NCBI GenBank assembly: GCA_021234155.1
Contig: JAJEKV010000296.1
Span: forward strand, 310,001 to 374,000
Direction of reading: 5' to 3'
Source of the DNA: Isoetes taiwanensis
Lineage: Eukaryota > Streptophyta > Lycopodiopsida > Isoetales > Isoetaceae
DNA: 64,000 nucleotides
Under the pieces are notes generated by a model. The model made no database searches. It was not told the DNA's origin and saw nothing but the letters and a program-made list of their open reading frames with translations. Positions 34,300 to 45,928 of the stretch are shown here, piece after piece. Made by a program: the position numbers and the translations under genes. Within the stretch, counting starts at the first letter, position 1. Every line of letters begins with the position of its first letter.

Positions 34300-36770
34300 T
34301 CCATCGAGTAACAAAAAATTAACCTTCATGGGATTAAGTACAAAGTACATGCTAGAAAAATAGAAAGAAAAATATGGCAGCCGATGGAATGTAGCATATG
34401 CACATCCGAAAGGCTAGTGTGATTGAGCTTTATGCTAGATTACATGATGTGGTCCAATGCACAACACAATGTAACAGGGCACAAAGGTTGTATGAGTTTA
34501 AACTATAATATGTAAAATGTTGGCCTTGAGTTGTTTTTTTTTCCCTTACTTGTGGGGAACTGTTATCCAACAATGGTTGGAAAGGGTTCGTTCACTTCTT
34601 GCCCTAAAATCCAAAACAAAGAAGAAAACAAGGTGTGCCAAGGCACTATGATGCCATGCATTGGAATTTTGGTTGTGATGACTAATGTGTTTGATCCCAC
34701 AAGTAAACATAAATGTAGCATCTTCGAATCAAAGCACTATATGAGTACTAGTAATGGTGCCCAGCGTTGTTTGGCGTAAGTTGAGATCCTATAAATGTTT
34801 TGGGCCGCAATGAAAAAGCGTGGCCAAAATATGCTCGCTCTATAATTCTTATTTTTGTAATTTTCCTAATAGGAAATTGCCCACCTTCGAACAAAAAACC
34901 ACAGCTAGAGGTTTTAGATTCCTTGTGAAAGTATCTTGATCTATTCCGAAAGAGGCCACATTTTCTTCTGTGGCAATGTCAATTGCAATCAAGGTTCCAA
35001 CGATGCTTTCTGCAGCCCGATTCTTCCTATCCCTGCCTTTTCCATCTCCTGCCAAATTCGACTCTTGGTTATCTCAATTCGACGTTCGCCAGATTCGTCC
35101 GCCAAATCAATCATTGTTTCTTGCACATGTTCGTTCCTTTCTGCTCATTTTATAACTCCTTTTTGCGTTGACCTCACCGCCACGCCATTCCCCTTCTCCC
35201 CCTCCCCCATTTTTTAAGTAACACACATTTTAAATTAACAACGGACACTTCATTCTGCAACCAACAAATGCTAGATGACCATTTCTAACACTTCCCGTTT
35301 AGCCACCATTTGTCCTCCAGATGATGCCAATGACATTTCTAAATTCGACATGCTTCTTTTCATTCAATGCTTTTGTCAAAATGTCTGCTTCTTATAGATA
35401 TATACTGCAAATCAATTAAATCAATTTCTCTTTTAGCTACTATTGTAGATAGTTTGGCTAGTATTGTAGAAATTTGCCCACCTTCGGTGGGCAGTCCATG
35501 TGGTTGTATATGAGAATGTGTGCCAGTCATCCAATTTCATCTATTATCGATTAAGTCATACTAAAATTCCATTGTTGTGCCATCCATCCATTTATTCCAT
35601 TGTTGTGCCAACCATCTATTTATTTGTTGATCTTTGGGAACAGCTTTGATGTATTTCTGAGTTGTTTTAGTGTTGCTTCAGTGTTGTATTTAAGTGAAGG
35701 AAGTACAATATGCACATTTCGTTAGGAGATTACAATAATATTTTCTATGTCTTATAGAGGCTAGAGTTTAATTGTTTAGATTTAAATATCATTGTAATGT
35801 TGTTTCTAGCTACATATAGGACCATCTCATTGCTGTTTTTGTAGCACTTCTCCTTTGAGAATATTAATGAGCTCACAAAGGAGGCTCACTTATAACTTCA
35901 TGTACACCTACACCTATATATGTAATATATATATCTACTATATATATGTCCTTATGTAGCCATCTGGGCCGTAGAATACGTCCCAAAGCCACGTGAGCCA
36001 TAGGATCTCGAACAGACGGGCGGATTCAGTGGGACAAACATAAGACATATATAATAGATAAGGTGAACCAAGTGATATCATTCACCTACTATTTAAAATA
36101 TCAATCATCAATTGAAATTACAGCCTTACACTGAATTAGTTAATGCAGCAAGATTTAATATTTCTTCTGATGATGATGCTCCAAGGAAGTTGTCACATAG
36201 GTAGTCCTCATACTATAAAATGCGTCATTGTGATTTCCTGAAGGCAAGGACATGAGCTTTAAGTATAAAGACATCAGTCGATTGACAGAAGCCTTTGGAG
36301 CTATCTAGATGCTCAAATTACCTTGATAACAATATCTCTGGCAGAGGCAAATATCTTCATGCATCATCATGGAGATGGAAAAGCTCTGCCTCAACTCATT
36401 AGTGTAGAACAGATGCAACATTCTAGCACTCAAAAATGTACCGCATTCTCTGTTTGGAAATTGAAAAGAACATTTAGCATAATGTATGTGCCCTTCTTTG
36501 CATTACCATCGAAACATATCTGCAGGAATGTCAGCACTTGCATTATTAGTGTACACTTGCAACAATGCACACAATGGTAGCTTGGCACAAGAAAGGTCAG
36601 AAATAGAGAGAGGAATGGCGCCCGAATTGCATTATAACATGTAAAGAACGTCACTGAAATATTTACAAAAAACATCGTAAAGAGTTGAAGCTACTTACGC
36701 TGTTCTTGTTGCTTTTCTGCTTCATGACGGTCTAGATCCTTTTGGCCATTTTGAGGCTCATAATTCCTGT
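34300..36770. other. spacer, no gene recognised
   Basis: AT-rich sequence with scattered short ORFs on both strands (for example 34849-35055 minus and 34531-34779 plus) lacking any family signature. A TA-rich run lies at 35915-35950. Confidence 0.5.
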
Positions 36771-36776
36771 GAATTC

Positions 36777-37560
36777 CTCTTCAGGTTTTCTGGAACTTCG
36801 CTCCCTGCCTTCGCAAATTCCAACATCCTCCTACCTTCAAGATAGAAAGTGCCTGGCATAAATTTCACTTCAGGTTTTCTGGAACTTCCGGGGATAGGTT
36901 CAATACTCCGTACGTTTTATACGCAATATGTATTATTCGTATGATATGGCACAAATTTACCGTATAATACATAAAAAATATGGCAAAAAATAATTCCGAC
37001 ATCAGAAGATTTTTGCGTACGCGAAAAGAACTAAAGCGCGTACGTGAAAGTTTTTTCGCGTATGCGAAATAGTGAAAACAGTACGCAAAAAAAAAAAAGA
37101 AAAATCCACGTACGCACTTTATACTACTTCGCGTACAAAAAAGTTTTTTCGCATACGTGAAACTGTATAAAGCGTATACGCGAAAAAAAAAATTTGCGTA
37201 CAAATTTGAAATTTGAATTTTGCGTACGCAAAACCTTTTAAACCGCGTACGCGAAACAGTATAAAGCACGTACGCGAAAGCGATTTTTTTTTTCGCGTAT
37301 GTGGTTTTCACTGTTTCGTGTACGCGAAAAAACTTTCGCATACGCGGTTTAGAAAGTTTTCCGTACGCGAATTTCTTTTTTTCCAGCCGGCGACTAAAAA
37401 ATATGTTAAATACATTTTTTTCAAAAATATACGTATTTTTTTAACTTTATACGTCAAGAATTTAGATTTCGTACGTACAGAACCTACCCCTGGGAACACT
37501 CCCTGCCTTTGGAAATCCCAACATCCTCCTACCAGCAAGGTAGAAAGTGCCTGGCATAAT
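36777..37560. repeat. 92-bp tandem duplication whose second copy is split by an insertion
   Basis: The unit CTTCAGGTTTTCTGGAACTT ... CTCCCTGCCTT ... GAAAGTGCCTGGCATAA is complete at 36777-36868. It begins again at about 36869 and resumes at 37499-37560, after the element at 36896-37489. Confidence 0.75.
36896..37489. mobile_element. hAT-like MITE made of inverted GTACGCGAAA motifs
   Basis: The ends read CGGGGATAGGTTC and, on the complement, CAGGGGTAGGTTC. The flanks GGAACTTC and GGAACACT could be a decayed 8-bp target duplication (hAT-like). The interior carries more than a dozen copies, in both orientations, of CGCGTACGCGAAA variants with T/A runs. Confidence 0.6.
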
Positions 37561-38990
37561 CAAAGTACATTTGAAGATAAAAAAAGGACTAATTAGAAAT
37601 ATCATAAGCTTCATTCTATTGAATCTCTTTCTAATAATAGTCATCTCTAGAAGTCAATATGATCAAATGCACTCCTATATACATGCGGGCAAGTTAGAGC
37701 TCCAAAGCTTAGACTGCTTCATTCTTATATCCAACTGATTTGTGTAAGCTTGCCCATAAAAATACATGGCCAAACCTATCCGGAGCATGCTATATGCTAA
37801 AGGTTTAACAAATGCCAGAGTTTCTTGATGATAAAGAGCTATAACGTGCAGATAACAAACCAAAAGATTATCACAAACAGCGTGAAGAAAGCAATATAAA
37901 AAATGACCTCACATAATAATCCTCTACGGTAAGCAGCCAACATAAACACTTATCCTGTGGCTTAAGAAGATTGAAAAACCGAGAATCGATAATAAGCACT
38001 TGCATTCTTTTCAACTATACTTGCAAACACTTGCTATTCTGTAAGCACCCAACTTGCTGTTCTGTAAGCATCTTTAGTCATTCTGTAAGACCATTAGGGT
38101 AAGACGTGTTTGAGAATGTTTGCTTGTTGAAATAATTGACCAGAACATGGCGAAACATTATTGCCCAAAGGAGAAGAGTGAAACAATAGAAAGCCAAGAC
38201 TACTTTATATATGGAATGGAATCGGAAGGACGTGACATTCTTGACTCTGAGCTACAAATAAAAACCAATGTTCAAGAATAGAACCCATTATTTTGGAATG
38301 GAGCATCACAGAATAAATTCAAATAAAACCTTCAGTTTGAGCTCCCACATACCTTTCGCATCCCGGAAAGCAGAGCCACGGCCAAGCCCCTTATCAACAA
38401 TTCTTTCATGGCACATTGGTAGCATTTTAGAATCAAATATAAATCCTGGAAAGACAGACGTGCTCTTAAGAATCAAGCTGCCAATTTAAGTCCTATAAAG
38501 ACAGACGCGCTCTTAAGAATCAAGCTGCCAATTGGTGAAGCTGTAAAAAAAAGTTCCCTTATGTCCAAAACAGTGCATGATATCTCAGGTCGAAAGGTCC
38601 GGAGAGAGGGGTCCGCTGAGCTAAAAAAAAAAAGCTATGATGGCATCACCATTGCGCTGGGGTGATCTTAGTCATCTACCTTTTAGATTAAATCTCAACC
38701 GCCCAATTTAGGGCACAATGCATTACAGACTTATAGTAAAACCTTAATATTATAAGAAGATATCACCTATATGATCAAATAATAATCTCTTCCATCACAG
38801 AAGATATCATTGAGTATTCTTCGTCGTTGCAAACATTTGAAGTGGGAAGAGGAATTAGCATTTATATTTTGACAATGCTTTATATGAAGAACACCCGTTT
38901 AAGAGAAGGCAAAAAATGGATTTATTGCATCTAGCACACTTCCAACTAATGCTTAATTGACACTTCAATTAGAAATTGTGAATTGATCAT
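37561..38990. other. spacer, no gene recognised
   Basis: A near-exact duplication of about 40 bp (AAAGACAGACGTGCTCTTAA and AATCAAGCTGCCAATT) lies at about 38449-38533. Nothing else is identifiable. Confidence 0.5.
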
Positions 38991-39049
38991 TTTAAAATGA
39001 ATTGAATTGAATGGGTTTTTATTGTTTATGAAAACAAATAGGCACATGG

Positions 39050-39725
39050 GACTCAACATAGTTCCAGAGTGGGAGAGTTGCCCGTCCATAACCAGGAGCC
39101 TTCGGGAGAGGACCTTTGGGGCGAACTTCTTCCGAAAGGTTTTAAAGGTCCATCTTCTGGTGTCGACACCCTCCCTCTACCTGATGACATTATACAAGAT
39201 CCTGGTCGAATCTGACTAGGATATGGCCTCCAAAACGTAAACCATGTGTGTTGCTAGGTTATTGAAAGGTTTACATTATGGAGGTTGAGTTTTAGTCGGT
39301 TGGATCTATTGGCCATACCGAATGATCCCAAACAATTTTGTTACTGCAAAAGGTGCTCTTGACTTCTAATTGCCACACTGGGAGGAGGATAAATCCAAAC
39401 CCCATTCCGTCAGTTCCTATTGCTTCGTATTTTCAACTGCAACTTCTCGACCATGTCCCAAGTGCAACCGAAAAAAACTCGACCTCCATAACGTAAACCC
39501 TTCAATAACCTAGCAACACACAGGGTTTACGTTTTGGAAGCCATAACCTAGTCAAATTCGATCAGGATCTTGCACAATGTCATCACGTAGAGGGAGGGTG
39601 TTGATGCCAGAAGACGGACCCTTAAAACCTTTCGGAAGCAGTTCGTCCCTAAAGGTCCTCTCCCGAAGGCCCGTGGCCAAGGACGGGCAACTCTCCCACT
39701 CCGGAACTGTGAACTGACTCTGTCA
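39050..39725. mobile_element. foldback element with arms of about 250 bp
   Basis: The left arm (from TTCCAGAGTGGGAGAGTTGC to GGTTTACATTATGGAGGTTG, about 39060-39297) is inverted at about 39483-39706 (CCTCCATAACGTAAACC to GCAACTCTCCCACTCCGGAA). The loop is about 190 bp. A partial third copy of the arm is at 45390-45530. Confidence 0.8.
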
Positions 39726-39729
39726 ATGG

Positions 39730-41340
39730 CCTCAAAGCACCGACATTACCATGGGGACCAAGTTTCGTGTGCAGAAGACTGCCCCTTCTCCAAGAATCGC
39801 CTCATGTACAATAGTTCGTAGTCAATTGGACTAAGAGATGGCTGCGGAATACTGCCATGTAGAGGGTTCGTGTTTCTTTCGTTGCCAAAAATGACCCCGT
39901 AACTTGGTCTCTAGGGTAATTTTGCCATTCCGGACGACTTGTTGAAATCGAATCTTCATTCCGGGGCCTTTATACTGCCCGAACGACAAAACACTTGGGT
40001 TTTTACATGGTCGACCGCAGGACGCTTTGTGGTTTGATCTCCAAGACCGATCTTTAATTTTTTTGAACCTCTCGAAGCATATTACTTGCACAGCAGATTC
40101 AACGGTCGGATAGGGAAACCGAGCTCCGAGAGGGGGGGCATTGGCATTTGCCCGCTGAAGGAGCGATGGCAGGAAAGGCTGCCTCATCAACCTTTATGAG
40201 GTCCGTCTCCTGGGTTCTGGCCTCTCCCCTCTTGTGAGGAAGCCGCGCAAAGTCCTGGCCTAGTTCGATATTGGGGAAGGGCGTCAGCGCTTTAAGTTCT
40301 TCAAGATCCCTCTATTCTATCCCTTGCCAAACTCCTCTACCAAAAATTCCAAAGGTTATCATATTTCTTGCATAAAGACCTAGTCATCATGTCCACGTCA
40401 CCACCATCTAGCCATGTCACCCAAAATTTGCCAATGTCACCCAATGAAAAGACCAAAGATGGACATCTTTTCATTTTTGGACTAGTCAAAACTTAGCCTT
40501 GCTTACTTGACATGCCATGTCACCACTTGGAGTGCCTAGAAGTCGTATTTAATTAAAGTGGGACTCATTCCATTCCCACTTTTTTGCGGAACTCTGTTAA
40601 TTTACACAAAAAGAAGCACCTCGACCCGAAAATTGGCCATAATTGCAATTTCTGTCTATTAGTGTGCATCCAAGATTTTCTTCCAGTTTTCCTAGATAGC
40701 ATGGCGAGATGAAGACAATGCAACGTAAACATAAGAATTTCATTACCAAAGGTTCTAATGGAAAATTAATTTTTATTAATAAATTGAGTCGAGAACAAGA
40801 ACAATGCAACTCAAACATAGGAATTTCATTATAGATTGAAACCAAAGTTCTAGTTGGAAAAGATTCTTAGTTGAACATTTTGGCTCTATTTTCTTAGGTG
40901 GGTAGACAAGAGATCACAAATTCCAACGAAAATTAAACAAATTGTTTACTTAATCACCAAAAAATACTAGTTTTGAGATACCTTATATTTATAAATGGGC
41001 TCATTACAATATATATTACAGTGGGTGAAGAGACCATAGTGGTCGTATGGGCACAATGATTACACCCTCTTCACACATGAACCTCCTAGTGCAAAGGGCG
41101 CGTGGAGCTCTCTCCAAGTCATAGAGCAACTTACAGACGATAGAAATTTGTATGAGAAGTTCCTTCATGGGTCACGTGCTTGTATGTCCAACTGATGTCA
41201 CCACCCTCTTCTCGGCATCTTTCTTCAATGAATTGGTCTTTTCATTGCTCCCAAGCATGTACTATCCGGGTCGAGATAAGGGACGCAAAGACAAAATCAA
41301 GTTAGTCAAGTGATGCTACAGGCAAAAAAAATAAAATAAA
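39730..41340. other. spacer, no gene recognised
   Basis: A minus ORF at 40190-39831 (119 aa) has no recognisable family. A diverged direct repeat (ATAGGAATTTCATTA-like) lies at about 40695-40760 and 40800-40860. Confidence 0.4.
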
Positions 41341-41384
41341 ACACAGTTCTTAGGGCCATTTTTGGAAAATGCAGGCCTGAGAGC

Positions 41385-41790
41385 CTTTCTCGACTCGCGA
41401 GTCGAGAAAGGCAGCTCAGAGGGAAAAACACAGGTCAGAAGGACTTTCTCGACTCGCGAGTCGAGAAAGGCAGCTCAAGGCAAAAAACGCAGGTTTTAGG
41501 GGTCAGAAGGCCTTTCTCGACTCGCGAGTCGAGAAAAAAACTCAAGCTTAAAAACGAGGTTTTAGGGGTCAGAAGGTCTTTCTCGACTCGCGAGTCGAGA
41601 AAGGCAGCTCAAGGCTAAAAGCCAGGTTTTAGGGGTGAAGGCCTTTTCGACCATGAGTCGAGAAAGGCGTACTCAAAATGAAAACGCAGTTTTAGGGGTG
41701 AAGGCCTTTTCGACTCGCGAAGTCGAGAAAGGCGACTTTAAAGTTTAAAACGCAGGTTTGCCGGTCGAGGAAAGGCAGCTCAGAGTGAAA
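41385..41790. repeat. palindromic satellite, about 62-bp period
   Basis: Six to seven units each contain a palindrome centred on CGACTCGCGAGTCG. In the first four, 24 or more bases are perfectly self-complementary. The spacer reads GCAGCTCAAGGC and ACGCAGGTTTTAGGGGT. Palindromes decay toward the right end. Confidence 0.92.
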
Positions 41791-42199
41791 AATGCAGTTC
41801 TAGGGCCCTCCAAAATAAAAAACGCAGATCTAAAGCTCTCAAGATGAAAAACACAAGTCTAAGGCCATTTAGAGTGAAAACACAACAGGTCGAGGAGGTA
41901 AAAAATGAATAACTTTCAAACATCATATCATAATACTATACCTTTGTTCAAATGTAATCAAATATACAACAAATGTGGCGAACCTACTTGCCTACAAACA
42001 TAGTTTTCTACCTCCAATATCATAGAGTGCAAATCATTATTAGTTGCACCATATCCTATGTATTTTCTAAGTCGCACCATACCTATGCATTTTCTATGTA
42101 TACATAGACCAAAAAATAGAACCCCCTCCCCCTCCTCCCCTTCCCTTTTTAGTATGTCAATGTTTTCTAATAAATACAATATCCTATGCTATATATTTT

Positions 42200-42325
42200 C
42201 TAATAGACCATCCCCTATGGCAACATAATAGACCATCCCCTACGAAAAAATAGACCATCCCCTATGGCAACATAATAGACCATCCCCTCTGAAAAAATAG
42301 ACCATCCCCTATGGCAACATAATGT
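42200..42325. repeat. tandem repeat ATAGACCATCCCCTA
   Basis: Five copies of ATAGACCATCCCCT alternate with GGCAACATA and GAAAAA spacers. Confidence 0.9.
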
Positions 42326-42449
42326 TTAACAATGTTTAACGTGTGAATACTTTTTTTTAAGCGTATTTTTTTACCCCACTTTATTCTAATACCCCACCCT
42401 TTTTACGCCCATCTTTGGAAATTCAAAAAAAAATTTCAAACGTATTTTT

Positions 42450-43300
42450 TTACCCCTTTTTTCTAATAGCCCCTTTTTTCCCGCCCATGGTTGAAATTCA
42501 AAATTTGGTACACACCTTTGAGGCGAAAATCCTTTGTACCGGTTGGACTCTTTCTTTCGGAAGAAGCTCCCATAGCCATAGCTCCCACCGGAATTGACCC
42601 CCAACGAGAAAAGCTTCACAGCTATGGAGAGCAAGAATGTGCTTGCTGCGGGCTCATTGCAATGCTCCAATTTACGCGACCGGACCGGTCGGACCCTTGC
42701 CTCTTTTTCAAACTCCCAGAAGAACACGCGCATAGTCTCGACTCGGCCGATCGTCCCATTGGATCCAACCAAAGGTGTCCACTCTGAGAGCTCAATTCAC
42801 TCTGCATAAACACGGTTCTCGAGTAATCCTTCCACGGCCGCCCTAGAAAGGTTGGGGTCGTGGGTATGGAGCTTTTTAGGTCGGGAGTTCCGTCCACAAG
42901 ACAACCACGAAAGGAAAACCACGTGTTTTGATGCGGATCTGTCCGGCCTTGCGCAGTGTAAGTATTATTACGCCCCATTAGTGGAACCCTAGCTACGATA
43001 TTGCATGCACGGAAAGCTGCTGCGGCATTTAGAATATGAAATCTATCGTTCCTCCTATTTCACACTCTCAGTAAAATTGTCTCGGCTATGTGCAAATAAT
43101 GTATCCCGATATCCCCATATCCCGCATTTGTAAAACACGCTTTGATCGCACTAACCCGGGGCCGCGCTTGATTCTTTCGGGCCCCGCGATTGTTACGTAT
43201 GCTTAAATTTCGGCTATGAATCCCCGATCCATTTATGGTTTGCATGAATAAACGATACTCATTAAGTAGGCTCCTTGTTGGAAAAACATGCAAAGGATTT
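42450..43300 (-). pseudogene. pectin methylesterase remnant
   Basis: Carbohydrate-esterase family 8 motifs appear in order on the minus strand but in different frames: INGSGIHSRNLSIRNNRGAR and KNQARPRVSAIKACF (43.3-43.1 kb; compare [25 protein letters not shown]), NNTYTAQGRTDPHQNTWFSF, TFLGRPWKDYSRTVFMQSEL (42.9-42.8 kb; the family's LGRPWKEYSRTV), and DRSGRVNWS. The catalytic QD motif block is degraded. ORFs at 43513-43328 and 43876-43532 may be its N-terminal part. Pectin methylesterases de-esterify cell-wall pectin. This copy cannot. Confidence 0.85.
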
Positions 43301-43960
43301 TAGTTAGGGTTTGAGAGGCATTTAATCTTACCAACGATTCTGCGAGATCAAAAGTGGTAGTCCTGTGCTCAAGCACATTCCATCTTTCTTGGGAAGACGA
43401 GGAGGCTGGGACTTAATATTGACGATTCTAGTATACAGAGGTAGGACTGCCTTGCTTAGATTTGAAATACATCTTGGAAGAGCCCTCTTTTTGAGCTCTA
43501 GAAGCCAAGCCACGAGCTTCCATAGCCATGGCTAGGCCGGAATGGCTATGGTGATAGAGGAGACAAAGATCCGTGAGGGGCGTGGCCTAGATGACGGGGC
43601 ATGGTTAATGGTAAAGATGATGAGATGAAGGCAAGGCGGGGAGGGAAAAAAGAGGCGGGGGCTGCAGGCATTGCTGTGGCGAGGCCAAAAAGGCGATTTG
43701 TAAGCTAATGTTTGACGAAAAACAAATGTGCGATCGGCAAGACAAAAGAATATAAGGGTGTTCTTGGATTCCTGAGAATGTGACACGAAACTCAAATTTT
43801 GGAGCGGTTTAGACGCGGCGGACTCGGGACGCACATGGTGGCATGCCTCCTGCTCCTCTTCTTCCGCCACTAACATTCCACATGCGTTCTTGAATGAGTG
43901 CGTTAGGGGGTTTTATTAGTGGAGCCTTCCGACCCATCGATCAATCACTAGTCCATTTCT

Positions 43961-43993
43961 CCTCTTCTCGACTCACTAGTCGAGAAGAGAGGA
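43961..43993. repeat. isolated palindrome related to the 41.4-kb satellite
   Basis: CTCTTCTCGACTCACTAG and its near-perfect inverse share the TTCTCGACTC core with the palindromic satellite 2.2 kb upstream. Confidence 0.7.
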
Positions 43994-44092
43994 GAATGAT
44001 TTATATTTTTTTTATTAGTTATTTATTTAATTAAATTAATTAAATTATTTATTTTTTTTTATTAGTTATTTATTTAATTAATTAATTAAATT

Positions 44093-44430
44093 ATGCCCCC
44101 CTTCCCCTTGCCCCTTGCCCCCTCTTCTCCCTTGCCCTTGCCACCTTCCCCTTGCCCCTTGCCCCTTCTCCCTTGCCCCTTCTCCCCTTGCCCCTTGCCC
44201 CTTGCCCCTTCTCCCTTGCCCTTGCCCCCTTCTCCTTCTTCTCCTTCCCCTTCCCGGGTTCCCTTGCCCCTTGCCTCTTTGCCCCTTCTTCTCCCTTGCC
44301 CCTTCTCCTTCCCCTTCCCTTCCCCCTTGCCCCTCCCCTTTCGTTCCCCTTGCCCCTTGCCTCTTTGCCCCTTCTTCTCCCTTGCCCCTTCTTCTCCTTC
44401 CCCTTCCCTTCCCCTTGCCCCTCCCCTTCG
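44093..44430. repeat. CCCCTTGCC low-complexity tract
   Basis: Pyrimidine-rich tandem repeats of CCCCTTGCC and CCTTCTCC, flanked on the left by A/T runs. The long ORFs on both strands are translation of the repeat and not genes. Confidence 0.95.
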
Positions 44431-44519
44431 ATCTCACCTCGCTCAACTTTCTGAAATTTCTGAGTCCCATTTTCAGGCCGAGTCCCAAAATTCAAGATTT
44501 GTCCCACTTTAATTAAATA

Positions 44520-45345
44520 CGACTTCTAGGTGGTATGCTTGAACCTAGGTGGCATGCCTGAGCCACCTTTGCATGTTGGAACCTAGGTGGCATGTTGGAG
44601 CCTGCGTGGCATATTGGAGTCACCTTGACATGTTTGAGCCTAAGTGGCATGTTAGAGCTTAGGTGACATGTTTGAGCCACCTTGGCATATTGGAGCCCAC
44701 GGGGCATGTTGGAGTCCACGTGGCATGTTTGAGCCACCTTGGCATGTTGGAGCCTAGGTGGCATGTTAGAGCCTAGGTGGCATGTTGAAGCCCACGAGGC
44801 ATGTTTGAGCCACCTTGGCATGTTGGAGCCCACGTGACATGTTTGAGCCACATTGGCATGTTAGAGCCTAGGTGGCACGTTAGACCCCACTTGGCATGTT
44901 AGAGCCTAGGTGGCTTGTTGGAGCCCACGTGGCATGTTTGAGCCACCTTTGGCATGTCAAAACCTAGGTGGCATGTTGGAGCCACCTTGGCATGTTAGAG
45001 CCTAGGTGGCATGTTGGAGCCACCTTGGCATGTTAGAGCCTAGGTGGCATGTTGGAGCCCACGTGAGCCACCTTGGCATGTTGGAGCGACCTTGGCATGT
45101 TAGAGCCTAGGTTGCACATTAGAGCACACGTGGCATGTTTGAGCCACCTTGGCATGTTTGAGCCTAACAACATGCCACCTAAGATGCCAAGGTGCCTCAA
45201 ACATGCCACGCGGGCTCCAACATGCCACCTAGGCTCAAGCATGCCACCTAGGCTCCAACATGCCACCTAGGCTCCAACATACCACCAAGGCTCCAACATG
45301 CCAAGGTGGCTCAAACATGCCACCTAGGCTCCAACATGCCACCTA
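44520..45345. repeat. 21-bp satellite that reverses orientation
   Basis: About 30 units of GAGCCTAGGTGGCATGTTG type (variants GCCCACGTGGCATGTTT and GCCACCTTGGCATGTTA) run in one orientation to about 45165. They then run inverted (CAACATGCCACCTAGGCTC) to 45345. Every unit keeps GGCATGTT. Confidence 0.93.
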
Positions 45346-45389
45346 AGTCGATGTTCCGAGTCTATTAGAAGAGCCAATTTATGGATTGT

Positions 45390-45530
45390 GGGAGATGCCC
45401 GTTCACTGCCAGGACCATATGGAGAGGACATTTGAGACAAACTACTTTTCAAAAGGTGTTAAGGGTCCGTGTTCTGGCGTCAACACCGTCTAAGTAATGA
45501 TACTATGCAAGATCCTGTTCAAAACGACTA
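45390..45530 (+). repeat. partial copy of the 39-kb foldback arm
   Basis: GTGGGAGATGCCCGTTCACT through GTCAACACCGTCTAAGTAAT follows the order of the left arm at 39072-39200 at moderate identity. Confidence 0.7.
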
Positions 45531-45928
45531 ATGATTGTCTACTTCCACACCAGGTCAAATTTGCATTTTATGCCTTCAGGAAATAAATGTGCACGAGCTT
45601 CATTTGTTATTATTCGACTTCCATATTAATTCGTATGATTCAGATCCAAAGTGAAGTTTGTCATGTGGAATAGGCCTGACCTGCACCAATTTCTACAAAA
45701 TATGATAAACATTTACGAAATTATCTTGTTCACCATTGCAGAGCGGTTAAACACAGATGCTGCAATATACGTAATTGATCCTTGTGAATTTATTTCCTGT
45801 AGATTGTTCAAGAACACTTTTTCAGAGGGCGGCATCAAGGATTTTATCGAAACATAATGGAAATTTGAAGAGGATTATCATTGTAGATGATAATTCTTGA
45901 TCTTAGAAATTGGTCCGTTGTCCGTTTC

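Noticed and set aside
39831-40190. 119-aa minus ORF
   Set aside because: No recognisable family, no promoter or neighbour support.
41385-41790. Possible CRISPR-like array (regular repeats with spacers)
   Set aside because: Spacers are themselves repeated and the sequence is plant nuclear DNA, so this is a satellite.
44078-44516. Long ORFs on both strands
   Set aside because: They translate the CCCCTTGCC low-complexity tract; all frames are open because the repeat lacks stop codons.
44513-45270. ORFs with repeated GSNMP/KHA residues
   Set aside because: Direct translation of the 21-bp satellite, not a repeat protein.
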